A stretch of 64,000 nt of DNA from Neurospora intermedia. Lineage: Eukaryota; Ascomycota; Sordariomycetes; Sordariales; Sordariaceae. Position numbers and translations under genes: made by a program. Position 1 is the first letter of the stretch. Each line of letters begins with the position of its first letter. Positions 23,201-32,724 of the stretch are shown piece after piece. The notes under the pieces are model-generated. The model searched no databases and was not told where the DNA came from. It worked only from the letters and a program-made list of their open reading frames with translations. Where the stretch lies: NCBI GenBank assembly GCA_037102815.1, contig BTPP01000003.1, positions 5,146,001 to 5,210,000 of the forward strand, given 5' to 3'.

Positions 23201-26200
23201 CCGGCTCCTCCGGCTCCGGAACCCCCAGCTACCGACCCGGCTCCGGCTCCGGCCGCCCCGCTTAAACGTTACTATATCCAATAAGGACCGCTTCGCAATC
23301 AACCTATTAACAAATTCCGGTACAATTAAGTATTACTATTTTAGGCATTTCCTAATCTTTACCCCCGTAGTTAAACTAAATATTTCAACCCTCGTATAAG
23401 GAAGGTTGAATATAATATATATATCCGCTATATAATGCGGTGGTATAATAGTCGATTTGCCCGGTACGAGAGATTTCGATATATTACCTTTAATTCCTTA
23501 ATGCGTAGCTAAATATATAGTAAAAGTACTTTTTACGTTCGGAATGCTAGATTTAACCCCGAAGCCTTCGTTGACTAGTAATAATTCGAAGAATATTTCG
23601 AAGCTTAGTTAGAAGAAGCCTAAAGTCTTCTTAATTCAATTATTTGATTTACTAATATAATTCGAGATATATAATCTTACTAGATTCAACGGTCGCGCGA
23701 GCTAGTTGCCTATATTAATTTTCTAGGTATACCGGCCATATTTTTAACCTTTAGTGCCGCTAATTTACATTAGGAAAGTCTAGTAAAGTATATACCCAAT
23801 TATAAGTAATAGCTAGCTTCTAATAACGATAATCGTTATTATATATTTAAAACTAATATTCTTAATAACTCTTATATTGCTACCTATTATTTTATTCGCC
23901 GTTTTGAATTATTTAAAGAGTATATATTAATACCCAAATTCAAATTCAATAATTTTTAGTAGCGGCTAGAGTTTCAAATTCGAAGTATTAGCTATACTTA
24001 TAGAATATATTAGGTTAATAATATTAATACCCCGGATTTAAGAAATCCAAATATTTGAAGAGAGATTATTAAATTATAGGATTTATATATTACCGTATAG
24101 AATCTAATGTTCGAAGGTGTTGAATAGCCAGAAGAAGTACGGTTTAGCGAGGGTGAAAATCTAGAAGGCCTACCTCCCGGTACTACTAGTCAATATTAAG
24201 TCTAAGACCAGCCAATCCCTATTAGCCGGCTTCTAGAACACTATAATAAATATAGTAATGCTTTAAATAGAAGGATAGATGCCGTTGAACCCACTTTCGA
24301 AGAGCTTACGGCTATAATTAACCGTATATAACGATATATCTATAGTAATGTTTATTGTCTTCGAGTACGCCGGTAGGTCCGAGCTTTCCCTGGAGACCGG
24401 CAAATCCCGGACCTCGAACTCCTAGTGCCTAAGTAAAAGGTATACCGCTTTTATTTCGCTAGGAAGCTTTATAAATACCTTTTACTTATTACCCGCATTA
24501 ACCCCGGGTTCTAGCTATTCGACGGCCGACGAAATAATAGTATTTTCAATTAGTATAATCCTCTTATTATACTTAGATGGATAGCTAATACAAATATTCA
24601 GCTATATACTAATATAAATATTATATTTAATTACGTAGCTAAGTACGTCTTAAAAGCTGAAAAAAGGATTAAGTCTTATAACGAGATTACCTCCGAGATT
24701 ATCCCTTAAATTACGGTTAGAAATCTAGTCAAGTAATTTGCAGCTAAGTTCATAAATAAACTTATTATTAAAAGGGATTAGTCTACCTAAGAAGTCTACT
24801 ACCTACTTCTCAACCTTCCTCTTTATAAAAGTAGTTGTATGGTGGTTATAGTAGACTACCGCCCTCGAAATAATAGAGGTATTATCGTTTATAATTCCGA
24901 AGGAGGAAGAGTAGTAGTAGCCGTAGTTGGTGGTAATAATAATAAGGGCGAAGGTAGTATTTATATTAATATAGCCAACGAAGCTCGGCAAACCCGGTTA
25001 ATCTATTAGAAGTATATAAATCGAAAAGAATGTTATACTCAAACATCCTTCTTTAAGTTTGTTACTAAGTTCAATTGTACTAACTCACGTCCTAGGCCTC
25101 TAACGGATCGTATAAGACAGAAGGTAATTAACTACTTCCCTATCTATAAGTATAAAGACAATTAGCGAAATTTCATTCGCGTTAAGCTTATATTATATTA
25201 CCCTTATCGATATCCGGCCGATATTTATATTATTAATAGTATTTACTATAAATCATTAGAGGATGCTTATCTAACTTACTATAAATAATATATTAACGAA
25301 CTGGACTACCTTAATGACTATTACAGTAAGCTACTAGATACTAAGCCAGAAGAAGAGTTTGAGCCACTTAATTAAGAAGAGGAACTAAATGAGCCTAGTT
25401 GGGAAGAAATTATAAAGTAAGTATTCTATTTCTTAATAATTTAATTCCTAATTAATTAATTTATTTAATTAGAGATAATCCCAACCGGTATATTAATTCC
25501 AACGACGATAATTTCAATAGTGAAATTCTTAGCCGCCGTAATATCGATTTCGACTATAATTAGTATAACAACTATATCAGGTTCTAGGAATTCCTTCCGT
25601 TAGTTATAAATTATTAAAAATCTCGTTGCAATACCTTCAACCTTCCTAACCTAGAATTTATTATTTAACGAACTTACAATACTCTTAATACTGAACAACG
25701 AATAGTATTTGACTAGTTTATTAACTACTACTAAGTAATATTCGACGGCCAAACTCCGGATTAGCTGCTTCTTCAAATTAACGGCCGGGGTAGTACTAGA
25801 AAATCCTATCTTATCCGACTACTATCTTATAAATTTACCGAAATAGCTTCTATATATAGACTTCCAACCCCTATTATTCGTACTACTCCCACTAGTATTA
25901 CTACCAATAATATCGATAGCCATACCCTCCATTCTCTTCTACAGCTTCCTTTTAGTATTAGAAGCTTGGCTAATCTACAAAGTACCAATCTTACCAATAT
26001 CCAAAACAAATTACAGCCTTACAAATACTTCATTATCAACGAGAAATCTATACTAGGTATAAGAACTATATATCATATTAACGCCCGCCTTCGTCAGGCC
26101 TTCGTTGAAAATTAAGGGAAGCGGTTCGGTAGTACCAACATACTTCTTCTTGGGGATTTCTTCCAATTAACACCCATTGGACAAAAGGCCTTATTCTACC

Positions 26201-27630
26201 AAGAACCCCTTAAATTCGCCAATAATCCCAATACTCCTCTTAAAGCATTAGGGGAAAATAACAATCCTAACCGGCTTCCCAATAAGACTGAGGAATAAAA
26301 GAAGAAGCGCTTAAAAGGCAAGCTAGACTTGGTTCAACGTAGTAGTTGAGCCTGTTATTTTAATTTCGATTGGAGCATCGAGCTGAAGCAGATTCTTTAT
26401 TAATAAGGCCCTAAATAAGAATAATTCCGTACCGCCTTAGAAGGACTATACAATAATAACCCTACTATTTAAGATTAACGGGTATTAGCCAACCGTATCA
26501 AATTCAAATTATCCGTACCCGACCAAGCCGAATTTAATAATACTCTATAAATCTACCTAACTAATACTATAGTTAACGAATATAATCTAAAGTATTTAGA
26601 ACAATTTGAAAGTCCAACTTTTATTATCAAGGCTACTAATAAACCTAATAATACTAAAAACGTTAAATATACCGATATTAATAATTTATATAATAAATTT
26701 ACTTACGTTAAGGGTAATAGAATTATACTTACCGAAAATCTCTAGACTAAAATTAGCTTTATTAATAGTTCGATTAGTACAATTATTAATATTGTATAGG
26801 ACGGCGATCAGATGTATAATATATACCCTGAAGCCGGTAATTCTCCCTTTATTATTATAGTATATTTCGACTACTACTAAGGATCCAATTATTTCGAGGA
26901 CCTGGACTACCCTAATATTGAAGACCCCGAATATACTATACCTATATTCCAATCTATACGAAAGTTCTTAAAAGGAATTCGCACTTACAAGAGAACCTAA
27001 TTCCCTTTAACCATTATATATACTATTACTATATATAAAGCGCAAGGTTAAATATTGGATAAGGTCGTCTACGATATTTTAAAAAAGGACTTTATAGCTG
27101 GGCTATTATATATAGCTATATCTCGTGCCCGTACGATTGAAAGCATTATGTTTGACGAGAGCTTCGAAATTAATACTTTACGTATAAGAAATACCAAGAC
27201 TTATACATATAGAGCCACAGATATAGCCAAACGTACGCTCCAACAGTTGCGTCCCGGTCATCTATTACCGCTACATTATATTTGTGACCCGGGTAGTCCT
27301 CTAGCTATAAATTGAAGGTTCCAACTCCCTCCCGGGCTGGGCGATGTTAGTAACGATAATAATAATAATAATAATACCGATAACGGCCGGCCGCCCCGGG
27401 GTAGAGGAGCACGCGGTAGACCCTGCGGTAGAGTTAGATCAAGACGTAGTAGACCGTCTAGTAGTAGAATTGGCAATGCACCGGGCAGAGTTGGATTAAG
27501 AATTGGATTAAGAATTAGCTTAAGAATTAGTAATATAGTTCCTTCTAGTAGAATTAATTTAAAAGGAAGGCCCCGTGGAAGACCCCGCAAGAGTGCTAGT
27601 AATAGACTGCCGCGGCTAAGAGGAGGATAG
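20253..27630 (+). pseudogene. Helitron Rep-helicase gene, inactivated by RIP
   Basis: A single plus-strand frame can be followed for about 7.4 kb if the many TAA/TAG codons are read as mutated CAA/CAG, with a few possible frame shifts. It starts MASSLRSTANPNTSSNPTVP, then a Gln-rich region (to about 21000) and a cysteine-rich region (21200-21900). A DUF6570-like segment near 22510-22700 has LPPLNLVEEILI and YRGYYINFLRNI. The Helitron_like_N/Rep region follows at 23400-24720 and includes GIPAIFLTFSAANLH. A PIF1-type helicase covers 25740-27250, with LLLGDFFQLTPIGQKA and LLYIAISRARTIESIMFDE. The Rep HUH histidines now read Tyr (TAT codons at 23993 and 23999). The helicase Walker A reads GRGSTRKS. 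The protein would have copied and moved the element by rolling-circle replication. Confidence 0.88.
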
Positions 27631-27799
27631 ATTAGTAAGAGTATAATAGTAAATTAGTAAGAATATAATAGTAAATTAGCAAGAGTAATTATTACTATAG
27701 TAGATAAATGTAATAATAAACAAGTCTTTGCAACTTTCAATCTCCTTCTCTCTCTCTTTCATTACTTTCGTCAACTATCAGTTATTAGCCATTAACTAT

Positions 27800-28117
27800 A
27801 TTAATTATCTTTAAAGACGATAATTTTAAGCTTGAGTAGTGCTTCAATAATATATTGAAAGAAGAAGAAGAGCGGCGCGATTTATTTACTCTCAAACGCT
27901 AACGTACTACTACTAGAGGTTGGGTTAGTACTAAAACGGTATTACTAGCCAAAAATAACCTTCTTTATAAGAAGAAGACTACCGCCGTCAAACTTTATCT
28001 CCCTATCCGGCTAAAATAATATATTACTTTAATTATTAATTATAATTTAGATTATTCTAACCCGGGATTTAGGTAGCTAATTCTCAATACCGGCTATTAA
28101 AAAAAAAAAAAAAAAAA
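27800..28117 (+). pseudogene. Possible second Helitron open frame, RIP-degraded
   Basis: After the helicase stop, a frame with coding character continues when TAG/TAA are read as Gln. It includes EEEERRDLFTLKRQR, then TTRGWVSTKTVLLAKNNLL and KKKTTAVKLYLPIRLK, and ends in a lysine run coded by a 19-A tract. I do not recognise it. It may be a small Helitron accessory protein or a fragment of host sequence. Confidence 0.35.
28099..28117 (+). repeat. Poly-A tract (19 bases)
   Basis: An unbroken A run within the Helitron 3' part. Confidence 0.9.
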
Positions 28118-28787
28118 GAAAGGAGTTCAGTTCGACTTATTCCGCGCACCCTAATTGAATGCCTTATAGTATACTCTTTTTCAGAACAACCGTTAACGGC
28201 ACTGAAAGATAGTACGTCTTACAGTAGTCTTACGTCTCCTATTCCCCAAATCGGCTATACACGCAATTAATACCAAGATTTAAAGATGAGAAGGATTTAA
28301 GACGTTAGTATATCGATATTTAAAAGACGTTAGTAATATATCTAAGCATTTAAACGAAAAACTAATTACTAATAGGGAATTGAACGCGAGAATTCTCTAG
28401 AACTTACACCAATAGCGGCTACAGGCGTCCCACGCAAACCGTTATACTACGGGCGTCCCTATAGCACCCCGGGGGGGGCTAGTAATAGTAAAGTAGTTGG
28501 AAGTAGACTATATAGGCTAATTGGAGCGTTTTGAGTGTGTTTGCTAAGTCTAACTGGGTTTATAGGCAAGATAATAGAAAAATTCGTAGAAGGGGTCAGA
28601 TCTAGTAATATTTTAGCTAGTATTGTACCCCTAAGTACGAATTCGAGATGCCAAGAACCTTCCCGTGCTTCCCGTCTTGGCGTTAGCGCTAAAAAAATTG
28701 ACGGCGATTAATTAGGTACATCTAAGCTCTATGTGGGTCTAGCAGCTTTTCGCTTTAAATATTCACTCCTATAGGCGTTTCTCTGTC

Positions 28788-28818
28788 TTCCTTGGCCACA
28801 TAGGCTCCGGCCAAGGAA
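28788..28818 (+). repeat. Helitron 3' terminal hairpin
   Basis: Perfect 10-bp inverted repeat TTCCTTGGCC / GGCCAAGGAA with an 11-base loop, four bases before the end of the Helitron as defined by the hAT frame. This position and the orientation relative to the Rep-helicase gene match a Helitron 3' termination hairpin. Confidence 0.85.
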
Positions 28819-28826
28819 ACTGTATT

Positions 28827-29850
28827 TTATAGTTATTCGGTAAAGTTTAGAAATTAAAAGAGAGGTAGACTTTATAACGGGTCGTTATAATCTAATTTTA
28901 TAAACGGGACTTATTTCTATTAAACCGATCCTCTAACTATCTCCCTATTATTATTAAACTTTTAAGAAAAATAACCTCGGTAATAACGGGGTTTATTAAA
29001 CAAAGTAAATTACGAAAATTAGGGTTCTTAATAATTATAAAACTTATATTAGAGGAAATAATAAAATTAATAAATAATTCTTTAATATTTTTACCAACGC
29101 CGGTTGTAATAATTTAAGGGGGATAGCCGGGTTAGGAGGAGAACGACCGATTAAAAGAAGTACGGATATTATTATTATTATAGTACTATTTATTTAATTC
29201 TAATTCCTTCCCCTTCTTATAGATTTAATAAATTTTATTTAAATAAATCGCTAACGCCGACGTTACAGTCAAATTAAATATACTATTGTAAATACCGTAC
29301 AAAAAGAATTTACTATCCTTTTAATTATTACCCGTTAATTATACTAACTATATACTATAGTCGTTAATCTACAACCGCTCTTTACGCTTCTAATATATTT
29401 AGGATTCTAATATATATCTCCAACGCTTATACTTAATATACAGCTAATTTACTATAAATTATTAAATAATATCGTTAGTAGTATACTATTTTAATTCGAT
29501 TATACGTACTTTAAGCGATTAATAGGGGAATTAATCGAATAGGGTATAGGGTCTAACGGATAGCGTACTAAAATATTAGGGGGACTTTAGTACTTTACTA
29601 GGTAATTATAAGGTTATAGCGGCGTCGGTTAGCGCAATTATCGATTCGCTTAATTAGGATATAGTAAATATAGTAATCTAATACGTATTACTATTAGAAT
29701 TAATTCGGTAGATTGAATACTAACAATTTTAGTTAATAGGGGAGGTAAGGGGAGGTAAGGGGAGGTAAAGGGAAATAAGGGGAGGAGAGGTAGGAGCGAG
29801 AGTATATAATAATAATAATAATAATATTAAAATCTATCGCTATACTTACT
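28827..29850 (-). pseudogene. hAT transposase, N-terminal part (RIP-degraded)
   Basis: The minus-strand reading between about 29110 and 28827 gives IKELFINFIISSNISF, then NPNFRNLLCLINPVI, then YKVYLSFNF and TLPNNYK. This is the hAT pattern ending in LSFDLWTSPN, with Trp codons likely lost to RIP. It stops exactly at the Helitron junction and resumes at 17746 with IIFAIIVYFTN. The more N-terminal part (29850-29110) is too mutated to name a zinc finger. The start codon is not resolved. Confidence 0.8.
29738..29790 (+). repeat. GGAGGTAAG short tandem repeat
   Basis: Four to five imperfect copies of GGGGAGGTAA in the right arm of the hAT element. Confidence 0.8.
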
Positions 29851-30000
29851 CCTAGAATATTACGGTTTCTGTGCCAATATACGAAATTTCTTTGGCCAGT
29901 TATACAATATTTACATCCGACCGTCTGCAGCCAAAATCACAGCGTATGTACCGGAGAGGCATGTTACGGCAAAAATCTTATGCCTCTGACGAAACAAACA

Positions 30001-30110
30001 CGCAAATCAAATAAAGCAAATCTACCATCAAAATTGCGTTGTTGCAGTACTCGATTTGCTTTACTGGGCTACAGGGTGGATTGCTTTGATTGCGTACGAT
30101 TTGAATTGTG
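30001..30110. repeat. hAT right subterminal repeats
   Basis: Clustered GCAAATC, CGATTTGC, GGATTGC and CGATTTG motifs mirror the left end. Confidence 0.75.
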
Positions 30111-30120
30111 TGAAGCGCTG
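30098..30120 (-). repeat. hAT right terminal inverted repeat
   Basis: The complement begins CAGCGCTTCACACAA and matches the left end at 21 of 23 positions. Confidence 0.92.
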
Positions 30121-30128
30121 GTCGCGGG
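30121..30128 (+). repeat. 8-bp target-site duplication, right copy (GTCGCGGG)
   Basis: Identical to the left copy at 15767-15774. The inferred empty site reads ATAGCG-GTCGCGGG-ATATGG. Confidence 0.93.
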
Positions 30129-30505
30129 ATATGGTGCATGGATAAAGTTGGGGTTTCTGTGCCCTATGCATGGTGTGCCACCCAACCGCCCCTGTGAATT
30201 CGTACTTTTTGATGTGATGCTGTCGACAGCCGGAAGAAATGAGGAAGAGATCAGCGTTTGAGCTTCGGCAGCAGCTGTGTGCAGCCGGCCAGCTCCCCAG
30301 AATGGCAACACCTCACTTGCGGACAATCCCTGCCACTCTTGACCGCTGATCAGTGGACCAGTGGACCACCGACGACCGTTATCCGGATCAGTCCCACTTG
30401 GCCGGAATCACCACCGAAAGATTTAGGCGTCGAGTGGACTTCTGCCAAATAAATGAGCGTCTCCGTCCGGCTCCGATAATCAGGTACGTAGTATGCTTCT
30501 GTTAC
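30129..30505. other. Short intergenic gap right of the hAT element
   Basis: About 380 bp of normal composition lies between the transposon and the 3' end of the small gene at 30506. I see no gene or clear motif here. Confidence 0.5.
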
Positions 30506-30992
30506 TTAGATAGATCTCCGATGCCCAACGGGTCTTCGTTCAAATATGTGTTCGGGATTTCCGTGAGCTGCCGTCATCTGGGGCTGAGCTCCCGGCTCGA
30601 TGTCTCTGTCTCCGTTCCCGTCTTTGTTCGTGGGCGTCGCCGCCTGGGGTAGGTTTCTCAGCTCGATATCGCCATTGCTGGGAAAGTATTCTTGGTTAGC
30701 TGTGTGCGAGCAAGATATGATAGGTATCGATCGGAGTCAACAAAGAAAAGCATGACAAAAAATCGACTTACTTTTCCTCGCCGGTTGTAGCTTTCCGTGG
30801 CCAGGTCATGATCCTGGATATCCATGCCTGAAACTTTTGACTATGCAAGTATTCCAACTAGGAATACAAGAAGAAAACACAAACTAACACAATGGTCAAA
30901 CTAATCCAGATAACTTTGTCTGACGACTGGGGCGGTTTTATCCCGTGCTCTACCGAGTGTTGTGTGGCATGGACTTCCGGATCCTTAGCCAT
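30506..30992 (-). CDS. Hypothetical small protein, three exons or nonsense-mutated
   Basis: The proposed exons are 30992-30915, 30857-30772 and 30677-30506, giving 111 residues. The ATG has a good context and starts MAKDPEVHATQHSVEHGIK. Intron 2 (30771-30678) is convincing: donor GTAAGTC, branch GCTAACC, acceptor TTTCCCAG, and it joins EE to NNGDIELRNL in phase. Intron 1 (57 bp) has a good acceptor but a weak donor, GTTATC. Without removing it, the same frame reads a hydrophobic helix (VIWISLTIVLVCVFFLY) and then TAG before LEYLHSQKF. So either this is a short intron, or a single-pass membrane protein was broken by CAG to TAG, a RIP-type change. I do not recognise the family. The gene ends only 386 bp from the transposon. 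Confidence 0.45.
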
Positions 30993-31812
30993 CGTGCCGA
31001 CAAGATGCAAGGCTGTTATGACAGAGAGGGCAGCACGGGTAGCTATTGCACCGACAATAGGACGACGGTAAAAGTCGGGAGTTGACAAGTAACAAGTTGC
31101 AGTGATGGAGTGATGTATATAAGTAACGAATGTTGTGGTCAAGAAGCGAGACGATGATTGGAATGAACTCAGAGTAGCAAAGTTAGAAAGTTTGGATCTC
31201 CGGTCAGGAAACAGAAGAGAGCTGAAGGATTTAACAAGTCAAGGAAAGCCATGTGACGGGCACCACTGGGACGAGAGACGCTTCCTCGTAAAACACACAT
31301 GGATGCGGCAGATGTGAAAGGAATGGATGGGGTTTTGGAGGGTAAATGTGCCTTCCTTCCATCTTCTCGGGAGGGTAGGAGTGCCTGTGTGCGGTATCAC
31401 CTCATAGGTCGAACTGGGAAGGAGTAGATGGCTTCCGAGCTGGCCTCTTTACTTCTTCAGTTTTTCTAGGTTAGCAACTCGGGAATTTTGCTGCTCCAGT
31501 GAGGTGATGTCGGTTGCTCGCAACGAATGAACAATTTAACTCCATCAAACTTCTCCAGAGTAACACGAAAAAAAACAGGGGCAGGGGCAACTAAGATGAT
31601 GTGTGGTAAGTATGCTCCATTTACACCTTCCCGAGATATGCTGTGCCCTTGCTTTGAGGGAAACACAAGATAAAGGAAAGAAAGAGAATTCAACCTCTAT
31701 CAGAAAGTCACCGTCAATTAACATCCATTGCTCTCGGTCATGTCAGCTGATGCCCATGATCTATAACAGTACCTGGCATCAATATTGTTCAACAATTATC
31801 CCCACTGCCTTC
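30993..31812. other. Intergenic region between two weak loci
   Basis: Normal base composition. No convincing coding frame or RNA gene. It may hold the promoter of the small minus-strand gene. Confidence 0.4.
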
Positions 31813-32358
31813 TCAATCCTCTTCACCCTCCTCGCCCTCATCACTACCCTCGTAACTGCCTGTCTGGTCATCGCTGTCCCCATACTCAGTAGTATCATTC
31901 CACTTACCAGAATTTACCTCCTCTACACTCTCACTGCATTTCACAATCTCTTCCACCTCCTTCCTCATACCGTTGATGACATTCTCGGTGAAACTACCAG
32001 GGGTGTTGTTTCCGATCCGCAAATTCCCACCAGGAAAACCTCGAGCTCAGGTCCTCAGGAGACGACAATTTGCTGTGGGCAGCGGGCAAGGACCATCAAC
32101 ATTGCCGTATCTCTGCAATATCGCCCCCGGTGTACCCAACGGCTTGGTGGTTCTTTAGCGAGCCCAGACACTCTCCTGTATTGTCCTTCGATTACCCCTG
32201 ATCTGAATTGAGGTGAGAATTTGTAGGAAATCTGCATTCAGACGGTTGTTGTTTCGGGAACCCTCAACTTTTCTTCCATTGGACCCTATTGCTCTTGGAA
32301 CTATTGATTTTCTCGCCTTGTGGTCAGTTGGCCATTGCCAACAATATAGCGTATTCAT
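31813..32358 (-). pseudogene. Probable pseudogene with two in-frame stops
   Basis: One minus-strand frame from 32358 to 31813 has coding character but is broken by TAA at about 32157 and TGA at about 32055. Segments include RAIGSNGRKVEGSRNNN, then after the first stop PLGTPGAILQRYGNVDGP, then NLRIGNNTPGSFTENVINGM with an acidic tail rich in DSDD, EGSDEGEEGEED. The stops fit C-to-T changes of CAA and CGA, as RIP or deamination would make. I do not recognise the protein. The frame also degenerates upstream, with further fragments in other frames to about 32840. Confidence 0.35.
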
Positions 32359-32685
32359 GATATCGGATGATTAAGTTTCTCGCCAACCTAGTGACAGGTA
32401 ATTCGGGCGGATCGACCGGGACTATAACAACTTGTTACTCGTCGAACCATCTCCTAAATCTGCAGGCCATCAGCAACGAATCGATTCGGTGGAGTATCAT
32501 CTACTTCGTGCGCCATCTCTCCAAATAGGTGCTCCGGGATGGCTCCGTCATCAGAAAAGTTGGGCCACAGCATGCGCCGCCCCGGCAGATGATCGTACCC
32601 AGCGCTCAGTGCCACATGGAGGCGATTTCCATATCTGCTTCAGTGTTATACATATTGACATCTGGTGATACTCTCCGCTCGGGTT

Positions 32686-32724
<39 letters not shown>

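Larger units (their letters stand above)
17747..28826 (+). mobile_element. Helitron rolling-circle transposon inserted in the hAT transposase gene
   Basis: The borders are defined by the broken hAT reading frame. Left hAT sequence ends AATATTATT and right hAT sequence resumes TATTTTATAG; a TATT is shared, so the ends can shift by four bases (17743-28822 is equally possible). Length is 11,080 bp either way. The element carries a plus-strand Rep-helicase gene and, just inside its right end, a perfect 10-bp hairpin followed by ACTG, in the position of a Helitron 3' hairpin. Insertion is between T and T. The ends lack the canonical 5' TC and 3' CTRR, which fits Helitron2-type elements better than classical ones. 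Most of it is RIP-mutated. Confidence 0.88.
15775..30120 (-). mobile_element. hAT-family DNA transposon, RIP-mutated and split by a Helitron
   Basis: The 14,346-bp element is bounded by inverted repeats starting CAGCGCTTCACACAA and by a perfect 8-bp target duplication. Both ends carry several copies of GCAAATC/GATTTGC-like motifs, typical hAT subterminal transposase-binding repeats. Interior DNA is very AT-rich with RIP bias. The minus strand encodes a broken hAT transposase on both sides of an 11,080-bp Helitron. Without the Helitron the element is 3266 bp, a usual autonomous hAT size. The intact target duplication and ends show that the boundaries are original. The transposase cannot be functional, because it has many stops and the insertion. 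Confidence 0.92.

Noticed and set aside
28470-28490. CACCCCGGGGGGGGCTAG as a possible Helitron 3' end (CTRR)
   Set aside because: The broken hAT frame places the Helitron end about 340 bp further right, next to a better 10-bp hairpin.
15900-29870. AT-rich block as a centromere fragment
   Set aside because: It is explained by one bounded hAT element with a nested Helitron, exact target duplication and unmutated flanks.
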